Of a stretch of 13,494 nt of DNA, positions 5,600 through 13,490 are shown one piece after another; position 1 is the first letter of the stretch, and each line of letters begins with the position of its first letter. The translations under genes and the position numbers were made by a program. Source of the stretch: Methylomicrobium sp035916875. GTDB lineage: Bacteria; Pseudomonadota; Gammaproteobacteria; Methylococcales; Methylomonadaceae. The notes beneath the pieces are model-generated. The model saw only the letters and a program-made list of their open reading frames with translations. It was not told the origin of the DNA and did not search any database. Location: positions 1-13,494 of the forward strand of contig NZ_JAXUHN010000021.1 in the NCBI RefSeq assembly GCF_035916875.1, given 5' to 3'.

Positions 5600-7231
5600 A
5601 TGTATCCATTGTTGTCCGCCAAAAGCTGGGTGTTTGTGATCTGGCTGATTTCGATCGGTTTCGCCCTCTATACCAGACCGTTGTTGCCGGTCGATGAAAC
5701 CCGATACGCGGCGGTGGCTTGGGAGATGTGGCAGCGAGGCGATTTTCTGGTGCCGCATCTTAACGGCGAACTTTACAGCCATAAACCGCCGCTTTTGTTC
5801 TGGCTGATGCAACTGACCTGGCTGGTCTTCGGGGTCAATGACTGGTCGCTGCGGCTCGTTTCGCCGTTATTTGCGCTCGGCACCGTCTATTTGTCCGCCG
5901 CCATGGCCCGGATGTTGTGGCCGGAACGTAAAGCCATCGCCGACATGGCTCCGGTCATGCTGGTGGGTTCCGGTTTCTGGATCGCCTTTAGTACGCTGAC
6001 CATGTTCGATATGATGCTGGCGTTTTTTGCCGTGCTGGCGATTTGTAGCTTGTTGAAACTGGCGCATGAAGGGTTGACGCCGCCGCGCTGGCTGTTGCTG
6101 GGCGCGGCCATCGGCGGCGGTGTGATGGCGAAAGGTCCGGTAATTCTTTTGCATGTGTTGCCGGTGGCCTTATCGGCGCCTTGGTGGCGCATCGATTCCA
6201 AACCCGGTTCATACTGGCGGCATTGGTATGCCGGGCTGGTTTTCAGTATCTTGCTGGGTGCCGCGATCGCGCTATGCTGGGCGATTCCTGCCGGAATTGC
6301 AGGCGGCGAAGTCTACCGAAATGCGATTTTCTTGGGACAAACGCAAGGTCGTTTGATCGAGTCGTTTGCACACAAATTGCCGTGGTGGTGGTATGCGCAA
6401 TATATGCCGGTCCTGCTGTTGCCGTGGCTGTTGCTCAAACCGTTGTGGCATGGTCTGAAGGCTTTGAATCTACAGGATACCGGTCTGCGTTTTTGCGCGG
6501 CTTGGGGGACGCCGTTGTTCATTGCGTTTTCGCTGATCAGCGGTAAACGTATGCACTATCTGCTGCCGATGTTCCCGTTGTTTGTTTTAGTTCTAGCCTG
6601 GGCGGCGGAACACGCCAGCGAGCGACAATCCGATTGGCGTGTCGCCAATCGATGGATCATCGCGTTATCGGCATTGATTGGCGTTGTGATGGCAATGGCG
6701 CCGTGGGTCAACGAATTGACGTATCGCAACGCCGAATTGGCGATATTGTCTCCGCTATGGGGCATTTTCTTATTGATCTCTGTTGCCTTTTTATCGAAAC
6801 ATAAAGTCCAAAACGCCCAGGAATCGGTCTTTACAGTCAGCATTGCGACGGTTATTACGTTACTTGTCATCTCTTCGGCGTTTTTTTCGGTCAGAGGCGA
6901 TCGATTCGACACGCGGCAGACTGGCGCAAAGATTGCCGAGGTTTTCGCCCAAAACAGGGAGGTAGCTTATCTAACCGGCGTCTATCACGGCGAATTTCAG
7001 TTCAATGGGCGTTTGACGAAACCTATCAAGGTGCTCACTTCTTTAAGGAGTCTCGAGAAATGGAAGGCTCAGCACCCGGATGCTTATGTGCTTATACGTT
7101 ATAGCAAAACCTCCGATTTGCCGGATCACTTTCCGTATTATCATCATCGTTACAGAGGGTCTCGGTTGGCGTTGCTGCCGGTCGATGCGCTCCTGAGCAA
7201 TCCCGGGTTGAAAGAGATATTGAAGTATTGA
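5600..7231 (+). CDS. ArnT/PMT-family (GT39/GT83-like) membrane glycosyltransferase
   Basis: This 543-residue polytopic protein is inferred to move a sugar from a polyprenyl-phosphate carrier to an envelope acceptor on the periplasmic side. The first helix (about 10-26) is followed by Asp32-Glu33 in DETRYA, the catalytic acidic pair of ArnT/PMT-type GT-C enzymes. The HKPPLLFWL block (61-69) follows, then many further helices to about residue 435 and a soluble C-terminal domain of about 100 residues. SGKRMHYLLPMFP in the later membrane part is also typical. The ATG at 5600 lies 44 nt after the LAB_N gene with only a weak ribosome binding site. It is the last gene of the operon. The acceptor (lipid A, another glycan or protein) cannot be determined; L-Ara4N synthesis genes are absent here. 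Confidence 0.85.
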   Translation: MYPLLSAKSWVFVIWLISIGFALYTRPLLPVDETRYAAVAWEMWQRGDFLVPHLNGELYSHKPPLLFWLMQLTWLVFGVNDWSLRLVSPLFALGTVYLSAAMARMLWPERKAIADMAPVMLVGSGFWIAFSTLTMFDMMLAFFAVLAICSLLKLAHEGLTPPRWLLLGAAIGGGVMAKGPVILLHVLPVALSAPWWRIDSKPGSYWRHWYAGLVFSILLGAAIALCWAIPAGIAGGEVYRNAIFLGQTQGRLIESFAHKLPWWWYAQYMPVLLLPWLLLKPLWHGLKALNLQDTGLRFCAAWGTPLFIAFSLISGKRMHYLLPMFPLFVLVLAWAAEHASERQSDWRVANRWIIALSALIGVVMAMAPWVNELTYRNAELAILSPLWGIFLLISVAFLSKHKVQNAQESVFTVSIATVITLLVISSAFFSVRGDRFDTRQTGAKIAEVFAQNREVAYLTGVYHGEFQFNGRLTKPIKVLTSLRSLEKWKAQHPDAYVLIRYSKTSDLPDHFPYYHHRYRGSRLALLPVDALLSNPGLKEILKY

Positions 7232-7274
7232 TAGGGCGATCCCTGAAATTACGTTTCTCCTCGGCGCTTATCCT

Positions 7275-7317
7275 GCGGCGGTCTTATCAAGAAAATCGGG
7301 TTTGATAAGAACGCCGC
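7275..7317. repeat. Long imperfect palindrome after the glycosyltransferase operon
   Basis: GCGGCG (7275-7280) pairs with CGCCGC (7312-7317), and TCTTATCAA (7282-7290) pairs with TTGATAAGA (7302-7310). One G·A mismatch joins the two blocks and the loop is 11 nt. The resulting 15-bp stem is strong, but no T-run follows on either strand, so it is not a standard terminator. It lies 43 nt after the last gene and could be an RNA 3'-end stabiliser, a processing site or a protein-binding palindrome. The sequence 7318-7425 holds nothing else I can assign. Confidence 0.55.
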
Positions 7318-7425
7318 TCGGCTCCAACACACAGAATACGGTAATTGCAATCGAAGCGCTTACCCTAACCAATCGACGACAGCATAACGACGCAGAAAAA
7401 CCGCAACTAATGAAATCAAGGCGGC

Positions 7426-7468
7426 AAAAAAAGCCCGCTCTTCTCCTGCCGAAGAACGGGCTTTTTTT
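7426..7468. terminator. Bidirectional intrinsic terminator
   Basis: Seven A residues and GCCCG (7426-7437) pair with CGGGC and seven T residues (7457-7468). The stem continues inward with TCTTC (7439-7443) and GAAGA (7451-7455) after one C·A mismatch, leaving a 7-nt loop. T-runs flank the stem on both strands. It can therefore end the plus-strand glycosyltransferase operon and the convergent minus-strand gene whose stop codon is at 7528. Confidence 0.93.
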
Positions 7469-7527
7469 CGGTTGCTTACGCCTTACTTCTTATTAAGGAA
7501 GGCCTTTCTCGATCGCGGCGATGGCGT

Positions 7528-9771
7528 CTATTTCCAGATCGTAACGATATTCGTGAAATCGTCGGTCCAAGGCTTCAAGCCGAAGGTGATCGGCAGTTTT
7601 TGCCATTTGCCGAGGGTGCTGCCGCGTAAGGGGTCGAGCGTCTCCGGTTTTTTCGCCATCACCACCCAGTCGGTGGCCGCCACCAGCGGGATTTCCTGCT
7701 GCGGGACAAACTCCTGGAGCAGCGCGTCATAGTGCAGTTGCTTGGCGTGATCGGCCAGCACCTTTTTCAACGCCAGATGCCGGTTGGTGATGTGCAAGGC
7801 GAGGATGCCGTTCGGCTTCAACTTCTTGAAATACAACTGAATCGCTTCCTGCGTCAACAAATGCGTCGGGATCGAATCGGAGCTGAATGCATCGATGATG
7901 TATAGATCGAATTTTTGATCAGGTTCTTTTTCGAGCGACAGGCGCGCATCGCCGACCCGCATCTTCACCTTCGGATTGCAGCCGCTGATATAGGTGAAAT
8001 ATTTCGGATTGCTCGCGACCTCGACGACCAATGGGTCGAGCTCGTAAAAGGTCCAGTTTTGCGTCGGCTTCGCGTAACAGTTCAAGGTGCCGGCGCCGAG
8101 ACCGACGACGCCGATCTCCCAGTTTTGATCGACATTGTCGAAAATACTGAACACCTGTCCGATCGGCCCCGGCCGGCTGAAATAGGTCAGCGGAGTCAGC
8201 GCATGCTCGGCAGTCAGGCGCTGCGCGCCGTGCTTGGTCGTGCCATGGTAAAACTCGTGATATTTTTCGGGTTCGTTCTGCTCGTTGGTCAAGACGCTTT
8301 CACGGACCGATAGCACACCGAAAAAGGTGCGCTCCTGGTACAGCGTATTCGACAGCAGGCCGTGCAATCCCATCGTGAAGAAAATCAGAATGCCGGTCGA
8401 CAAGGCCAGCGTCAGCGGCCGGTCTCTGAACGCATAGAGTAAACCGGCCAAAACCAATAGGGCGACGCCGATCGTGTCGAGAAATTCCGGCAGATCGCTG
8501 ATGCCCAAATACACCGCGATGCCGGACGCCAGCAGCAAAACCGGGAACAGCGCCTGCTTCAGCCATTCGATCTTATCGGCGCCGATAGACAATTTCAGGC
8601 CCGGACGCAACAGCAGGGCGGCAACGATCATGATCGGATATTCATACACGCCATTGAAAACGAACGGCGCGACGAAGGTGTTGAACATGCCGCCGAGCAT
8701 GCCGGCAAATGACATGATCAAATAATAGGTAGTCAAATGCCGGGTATGCGGCCTGGCTTTGGCCAGTTCGCCGTGGCAGACCATCACAGCAAGGAAGAAT
8801 GCGGTCAGATGCAGCGCCAGATTGACCCAGTACGGAATGATCGCCGGATTGATGAACGAATAGGCGATGAACGGCAGCAAGATCATCGGCTGCAGCTTGA
8901 TCATCCAAGGATGGATCAAATCATGCCATTTCGAAAACACGAGGATAAAGGTCAACAGATACAGCGTCAACGGAATGATCCACAGCAGCGGCACCGAAGC
9001 AATGTCGGTGCTGATGAAGTTGGTCAAACCGAGCAACAGGCTGGAAGGCACGAAAGCCAGGGCGAGCCAATGCAGCTTGGTCAGAGGGCTCAGGTCATCC
9101 TCTGCGCCGGTGTCCTCTGCGGCGGAAGGATTTTGCTGGTGCGATTTCCACAGCATGAAAGCGCAACCGGCAATCAACAGGCACAAAAGCACATACCCGA
9201 TACTCCAGCCGGTTCTTTGCTGGTCCAGCCCGATGTTCGGTTCCAACAGAAACGGATAGCTGAGCAGCGCGATCAGACTGCCGGCATTGCTGGCCGCATA
9301 CAAATAATAGGGATCATGGCTGGTATGATGGCCGACATTCGCGAACCATTTCTGTATCAATGGGGCGGTGGTCGAGACCAAGAAAAAAGGTAGGCCGATC
9401 GCGATCAACAGGGTCCATAACAGCCAGAAAGTCGGATTGCTTTCGGTCGGCGGCGCGGCGTTTTCCGGCATCGCGACCGGCAGCGCCAGAAAACTGACCA
9501 GCATCACCGCGCCGTGGATCAGCACTTGTTTATGGGTGTTTTGCCGCGTCGAAATCAGGTGCGCATACAAATAGCCGAGAAAAAGAATCGTTTGGTAAAA
9601 CACCATGCAGGTATTCCAAACCGATGGCGATCCGCCCAGCAAGGGCAGCAGGATTTTTCCGAACATCGGTTGCAGCACGAACATCAATGATGCGCTGGCA
9701 AACAAGGTTGCGGCAAACAAAAAGATCAGAGATAAACGGCGGTCGTTCGAGTTTTCTGAAGACAGGCTCAT
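7528..9771 (-). CDS. Fused polytopic membrane / spermidine-synthase-like protein
   Basis: The 747-residue protein joins an N-terminal membrane region (about residues 12-480, a dozen or more helices, MFS-like in usual annotation) to a C-terminal Rossmann domain resembling spermidine synthase. The second part shows the GxGAG nucleotide-binding loop (557-561), acidic Glu577 at the end of the next strand, Asp608 in VGDARL, and DAFSSDSIPTHLLT (627-640). That last block corresponds to the aminopropyltransferase Asp loop but lacks the usual Asp-Pro. It ends with WTDDFTN (735-741), common in this fusion family. The substrate is unknown, and polyamine synthesis is not shown. No Shine-Dalgarno is seen before the ATG. 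It ends at the shared terminator 7426-7468 and stands alone apart from the upstream minus-strand gene, 105 nt away. Confidence 0.88.
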   Translation of the reverse strand: MSLSSENSNDRRLSLIFLFAATLFASASLMFVLQPMFGKILLPLLGGSPSVWNTCMVFYQTILFLGYLYAHLISTRQNTHKQVLIHGAVMLVSFLALPVAMPENAAPPTESNPTFWLLWTLLIAIGLPFFLVSTTAPLIQKWFANVGHHTSHDPYYLYAASNAGSLIALLSYPFLLEPNIGLDQQRTGWSIGYVLLCLLIAGCAFMLWKSHQQNPSAAEDTGAEDDLSPLTKLHWLALAFVPSSLLLGLTNFISTDIASVPLLWIIPLTLYLLTFILVFSKWHDLIHPWMIKLQPMILLPFIAYSFINPAIIPYWVNLALHLTAFFLAVMVCHGELAKARPHTRHLTTYYLIMSFAGMLGGMFNTFVAPFVFNGVYEYPIMIVAALLLRPGLKLSIGADKIEWLKQALFPVLLLASGIAVYLGISDLPEFLDTIGVALLVLAGLLYAFRDRPLTLALSTGILIFFTMGLHGLLSNTLYQERTFFGVLSVRESVLTNEQNEPEKYHEFYHGTTKHGAQRLTAEHALTPLTYFSRPGPIGQVFSIFDNVDQNWEIGVVGLGAGTLNCYAKPTQNWTFYELDPLVVEVASNPKYFTYISGCNPKVKMRVGDARLSLEKEPDQKFDLYIIDAFSSDSIPTHLLTQEAIQLYFKKLKPNGILALHITNRHLALKKVLADHAKQLHYDALLQEFVPQQEIPLVAATDWVVMAKKPETLDPLRGSTLGKWQKLPITFGLKPWTDDFTNIVTIWK

Positions 9772-9792
9772 AGTGGTTGAAAGCAGTTCGCT

Positions 9793-9821
9793 ATTATTAT
9801 TTTTTGAGGCGCTAATGATAA
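9793..9821 (-). promoter_or_regulatory. Candidate promoter of the spermidine-synthase-like gene
   Basis: On the minus strand TTATCA (9821-9816) and AATAAT (9798-9793) are 17 bp apart, in an A/T-rich patch. Transcription would begin near 9786, about 15 nt before the start codon. This would explain separate expression of this gene from the DUF2934 gene upstream. The match is moderate, and there is no terminator hairpin between the two genes. Confidence 0.35.
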
Positions 9822-9876
9822 AGCATTTGGCCCGTATTGAGACATTTTAAAACCGGACGCGCGCAAAAAAGGCGAA

Positions 9877-10362
9877 TCAGTGATGTTTTTCGTGCCGTTT
9901 CCATTCGGCAATCAATTTTTTGCATTCGGCGCGCCATTGGCAGTCTGGAACCAGTTTGCACTGTTCCTCGGCTCCGGTCCTGAAACAAGGCAGCAACTGG
10001 CAGGCGCACTGGATCGCCTGAATCAGATCGGTTTTTGTGTGAATGCTTTCCGGATGCTCGATGCCGATCGACTGTGCCAACCTTTGCAGGCCGATCATCG
10101 TGGCCCCTCCGTCCTCCTCCAGGATCATCAGATATTCCTCGACCTGCCATTGGGCGTAATCGAGTTCGGCTTCCAGCCAGTCGTCCCATTCATGGTTCGA
10201 CGCAAAGCCGCGTCGTTCGGCTTTGAAATACGCGGCGACCGCAATCCATTCGTGGCGCTTTTGGCTTTCCTGGGTCCAGCGTTCGCCGCAGGCGGGCTCG
10301 GGATGTTTAGCAGTGGGCGATGTTTCGTTGTTTTGATCGATCAGGGAAGGTGTCTTGTTCAA
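9877..10362 (-). CDS. DUF2934 / SAP-like small cysteine-rich protein
   Basis: This soluble protein of 161 residues has no signal peptide. Residues about 30-66 resemble DUF2934 (IAVAAYFKAERRGF followed by WDDWLEAE). Residues about 88-118 look like a SAP or Rho-N type helix-extended-loop-helix (GLQRLAQSIGI, then KTDLIQAIQ), a fold often binding nucleic acid. The tail has four spaced cysteines, Cys126-x8-Cys135-x5-Cys141-x5-Cys147, with a CQWRAEC motif. I recall the same tail behind SAP-like domains in other proteobacterial proteins, and it could bind a metal or iron-sulfur cluster. The start is TTG at 10362, chosen because AGAGG lies about 6 nt upstream; no nearby ATG fits. Function is unknown. 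It lies between polA and the spermidine-synthase-like gene, all on one strand. Confidence 0.7.
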   Translation of the reverse strand: MNKTPSLIDQNNETSPTAKHPEPACGERWTQESQKRHEWIAVAAYFKAERRGFASNHEWDDWLEAELDYAQWQVEEYLMILEEDGGATMIGLQRLAQSIGIEHPESIHTKTDLIQAIQCACQLLPCFRTGAEEQCKLVPDCQWRAECKKLIAEWKRHEKHH

Positions 10363-10448
10363 TGCAACCTCTCTTACACGGATATGGACGACTGAACAGA
10401 GCCGCCATGGAGATTTTCTTGAGGCATAGCGAACGGAAAATAAAGGGC

Positions 10449-10477
10449 TGATGCCGTCGGACTGACTATTGGCATCA
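10449..10477. repeat. Small inverted repeat between polA and the DUF2934 gene
   Basis: TGATGCC (10449-10455) and GGCATCA (10471-10477) form a perfect 7-bp inverted repeat with a 15-nt loop. Read on the minus strand it is followed by a loose pyrimidine-rich stretch, so it could be a weak terminator for polA, but there is no proper T-run. The remainder of 10363-10599 shows no gene or clear promoter. Confidence 0.3.
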
Positions 10478-10599
10478 TTGGAATAAGATTAGTGCAATAT
10501 TGGTATGCTGTAACTTTTGAAACCATTGGCGCATGCAGGCGAAAATACAGGAAGATTTTGTCTCGGCAACCCTTCTTTTTTGCGCCCCCATCGATCCTA

Positions 10600-13302
10600 T
10601 TAATGCGCCTCGTCCCAATTGGCGCCGACGCCGACATCGACGAGCAGCGGAACCTTTAGATCGGCGGCGGAATTCATGATCGTTCGGATCCGGGCCGTGC
10701 AATGATCGAGGCGGTCTTCGACGACTTCGAACACCAGCTCGTCATGCACCTGCATGATCATTTTGGCGTTCTCGCGTTCCTCGATCAGCCAGCGGTCGGC
10801 CGCGATCATCGCGCGCTTGATGATGTCCGCCGCGGTACCCTGCATCGGCGCATTGATCGCGGTACGCTCGGCATATTGGCGCTGGGCGGCGTTGCGCGAA
10901 TTGATGTCGGGCAGATAAAGCCGCCGGCCGAACAGCGTTTCGACATAGCCCTGCTCGCGGGCCAAGGCCCTGATCGAGTCCATGTAGTCCTTCACGCCGG
11001 GATAGCGCGCGAAATAAAGGTCGATATACGACTGGGCCTGGCCGCGCGTCAGGCCGAGCTGCTGCGCCAGACCGAACGACGACATGCCGTAGATCAGCCC
11101 GAAATTGATCGCCTTCGCCGAACGGCGCAGATCGTGCGTGACCTGCTCCGGCGCGACGCCGAACACTTCCGCCGCGGTAGCGGTATGCACGTCCAGGCCT
11201 TCGCCGAACGCCTTCAACAAGCCCGCATCGCCGGACAGATGCGCCATGATGCGCAGTTCGATCTGCGAATAGTCGGCCGCGACGATCTTGTAACCGCGCG
11301 GCGCGATGAATGCTTGACGGATTTTGCGGCCTTCCTCTGTGCGTATCGGAATGTTTTGCAGATTCGGGTCCGATGATGACAGCCGGCCGGTGGCGGCGAC
11401 CGCCTGATGATACGAGGTATGAATGCGGCCGGTATTCGGATCGACCTGCTCGGGCAATTTGTCGGTATAGGTGGATTTGAGCTTGCTGAGGCTGCGGTGT
11501 TCAAGAATCAGCCGGGGCAGGGGGTAGTCGGAGGCAAGTTCCTGCAACACTGATTCGTCGGTCGAAGGCTGACCTTTCGGCGTTTTTTTCAGCACCGGCA
11601 GTTGCAGACGGTCGTACAAGATTTCCTGAATCTGCTTCGGCGAGCCGAGATTGAAGCTGTGCCCGGCGAGATCGTGCGCATGCTGTTCGAGGCTGACGAT
11701 TTGATTGGCCAGTTCCATACTCTGCTGGGCGAGCATGTCGGTGTCGATCGCGACGCCGTTGTGCTCGATGCGGGCCAATACGCTGAGCAGCGGCACCTCG
11801 ATCTCCTGATAGAGCCGGTACAGCGCGTCGTGCTCCATGAGCAGCGGCCGGAGCTTCTGATGCAGGCGCAAAGTGATGTCTGCGTCCTCGGCAGCATACG
11901 GCGAGGCCTGTTCGATCGCAATTTCCTCGAAGGAGAGCTGCTTCGCACCCTTGCCGGCGATGTCCTCGTAATGGATCGTGTCGACGCCGAGATATTTCTT
12001 CGCCAGGTCGTCCATGTTGTGCTTGGTCGCGGTGCTGTTATAGACGTAAGACTCCAACATCGTGTCGTGCGCGACGCCCTTCAGATCGATGCCTTCATTC
12101 GCGAGCACATGCAGGTCGTATTTGAGGTTCTGGCCGAGTTTGGCTTTTGCGGGATTTTCGAGCAGGGGACTCAGGCGTTTTAGGACCCGAGTTTTATCGA
12201 GCTGCTCGGGCACGCCGGGATAATCATGCGCGAGCGGCACATAGGCCGCATGGCCGGGCTCGACCGCGAACGAGACGCCGACGATGCGCGCCTTGCTGTA
12301 GTCGAGACTGGTCGTTTCGGTGTCGAACGCGAACAGTTCCGCGTTTTCGAGCCTAGCGAGCCAGCGCTCGAAATCTTCTTCGCTCAGCACCGTTTCATAG
12401 TCGGCTTTGCCGGACGGCACTTCCGACTCGGATACATCCTGCGCGGCCGTTTCGCTGTTAAGCGTTTTCAGCCAGGAGGTAAAACCGAATTCGGACAGCA
12501 GCGCCTTCAATTCGGCCGGATCGGCCGGTTTGCGGTCGAGAGCGTCGATGTCGTAAGGCAGATCGAGGTCCCACTTGATCGTGGTCAATTGTTTCGACAG
12601 CGGCAGTTGTTCGAGACTCGCGCGCAGGTTTTCGCCGATTTTGCCGCTGATCTTGTCCGCGTTCGCGATCAGATTGTCCAGCGTATCGTATTGTTCGAGC
12701 CATTTTGCGGCCGTTTTCGGACCGACCTTCGGCACGCCCGGAATGTTGTCGACCGCATCGCCGATCAGCGCCAGATAATCGATGATCTGATCCGGCCTGA
12801 CGCCGAATTTGTCGATCACGCCCTGGATGTCCATCCGGTTGTTGTTCATCGTGTTTTCGAGGATGATATGCTCGTTGACCAGTTGCGCCATGTCCTTGTC
12901 GCCGGTTGAAATGATCACCTCGAAGCCAAGCTTTTCGGCTTTCTTCGCCAGGCAACCCAGCACGTCGTCCGCCTCGATGCCCGATTCGACGATCAGCGGC
13001 AGCCCCATCGCCCGCACCAACCGGTGCAAGGGTTCGATCTGGCAGCGCAAATCGTCCGGCATCGGCGGCCGGTGCGCCTTGTATTGGTCGTAAAGGTCAT
13101 GCCGGAAAGTCTTGCCGGGCGCATCGAAGATCACCGCGAAATGGTCATTCGGATAATCGCCGAGCATTTTCTTGAGCATGTTCGACACGCCATAGACCGC
13201 GTTGGTTGCCAGTCCCTGCGGGCTGGTCAACGGCGGCAGCGCATGATAGGCGCGGAACAGGAAGGATGATCCGTCGACGAGAATCAGGCGTTTAGAAGTC
13301 AT
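10600..13302 (-). CDS. polA: DNA polymerase I
   Basis: Pol I fills gaps and removes RNA primers during replication and repair. The gene is complete at 900 residues (E. coli 928), with all three domains. The 5'-nuclease (about 1-280) has Asp10, ADD (111-113), GDKD (134-137) and the GVPKVGPKTA helix-hairpin-helix (189-198). The 3'-5' exonuclease has Asp327-x-Glu329, Asp396 in NLKYD, and Tyr469 with Asp473, so proofreading looks intact. In the polymerase, motif A has Asp677 and Glu682, motif B has Arg726, Lys730, Phe734 and Tyr738, and motif C has His853, Asp854 and Glu855, all offset by -28 from E. coli. Phe734 predicts the normal discrimination against dideoxynucleotides. No good Shine-Dalgarno precedes the ATG at 13302. 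The terminal repeat lies 74 nt upstream. Confidence 0.98.
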   Translation of the reverse strand: MTSKRLILVDGSSFLFRAYHALPPLTSPQGLATNAVYGVSNMLKKMLGDYPNDHFAVIFDAPGKTFRHDLYDQYKAHRPPMPDDLRCQIEPLHRLVRAMGLPLIVESGIEADDVLGCLAKKAEKLGFEVIISTGDKDMAQLVNEHIILENTMNNNRMDIQGVIDKFGVRPDQIIDYLALIGDAVDNIPGVPKVGPKTAAKWLEQYDTLDNLIANADKISGKIGENLRASLEQLPLSKQLTTIKWDLDLPYDIDALDRKPADPAELKALLSEFGFTSWLKTLNSETAAQDVSESEVPSGKADYETVLSEEDFERWLARLENAELFAFDTETTSLDYSKARIVGVSFAVEPGHAAYVPLAHDYPGVPEQLDKTRVLKRLSPLLENPAKAKLGQNLKYDLHVLANEGIDLKGVAHDTMLESYVYNSTATKHNMDDLAKKYLGVDTIHYEDIAGKGAKQLSFEEIAIEQASPYAAEDADITLRLHQKLRPLLMEHDALYRLYQEIEVPLLSVLARIEHNGVAIDTDMLAQQSMELANQIVSLEQHAHDLAGHSFNLGSPKQIQEILYDRLQLPVLKKTPKGQPSTDESVLQELASDYPLPRLILEHRSLSKLKSTYTDKLPEQVDPNTGRIHTSYHQAVAATGRLSSSDPNLQNIPIRTEEGRKIRQAFIAPRGYKIVAADYSQIELRIMAHLSGDAGLLKAFGEGLDVHTATAAEVFGVAPEQVTHDLRRSAKAINFGLIYGMSSFGLAQQLGLTRGQAQSYIDLYFARYPGVKDYMDSIRALAREQGYVETLFGRRLYLPDINSRNAAQRQYAERTAINAPMQGTAADIIKRAMIAADRWLIEERENAKMIMQVHDELVFEVVEDRLDHCTARIRTIMNSAADLKVPLLVDVGVGANWDEAH

Positions 13303-13323
13303 AAATAAAGCGAGCGAATGGGT

Positions 13324-13363
13324 AAAGGCGCAAGGCTAAAGGAAAACAGGGAAAGGCGCAAGG
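13324..13363. repeat. Short direct repeat upstream of polA
   Basis: AAAGGCGCAAGG occurs at 13324-13335 and again at 13352-13363, 28 bp apart, between the polA start and the terminal repeat. In the polA reading direction these are CCTTGCGCCTTT. They may be remnants of dispersed simple repeats or a tandem binding site. No convincing polA promoter is seen in 13303-13375, so it may lie in or beyond the repeat. Confidence 0.4.
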
Positions 13364-13375
13364 TCGGGAGCGAGG

Positions 13376-13490
13376 CAATGCCATTAAGTTAAGAGAAGCT
13401 TCGCTCCTTCTCCCTTCGGGAGAAGGCTGGGATGAGGGGATCAAAATAAAGTATTTTTCCTTATTTTTGATCCTCCTCACCCCAACCCTC
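13376..13490 (-). repeat. Right copy of the REP/BIME-like inverted repeat element
   Basis: This is the exact reverse complement of 1-115, with no mismatch or gap over 115 bp. The homology breaks at 13375 on the inner side, where CATTG is followed by different sequence from that at 116. On the outer side four more bases of the window (13491-13494) extend a GGAGAGGG-type unit, so the true element is longer than what is visible. It carries the same hairpins as the left copy. Read toward polA it lies upstream of the gene, just as the left copy lies upstream of cydP. Confidence 0.85.

Noticed and set aside
7302..7496. A 64-codon plus-strand frame in the convergent gap
   Set aside because: It begins inside one hairpin and reads through the bidirectional terminator, and has no ribosome binding site.
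8737..9393. Plus-strand frames opposite the membrane part of the spermidine-synthase-like gene
   Set aside because: The minus-strand reading gives a full-length family protein; the plus-strand reading is Gln/Arg-rich with no recognisable motif.
9880..10395. A 171-codon plus-strand frame opposite the DUF2934 gene
   Set aside because: It lies almost exactly antisense to a frame with recognisable domains and a ribosome binding site, and has no features of its own.
11602..12909. Several plus-strand frames of about 190-230 codons opposite polA
   Set aside because: polA on the minus strand is complete with all catalytic motifs; these are shadows of its codon bias.
13292..13480. A 62-codon minus-strand frame across the terminal repeat
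   Set aside because: Its peptide is the Pro/Ser/Glu-Gly-rich type produced by translating this class of extragenic repeat.
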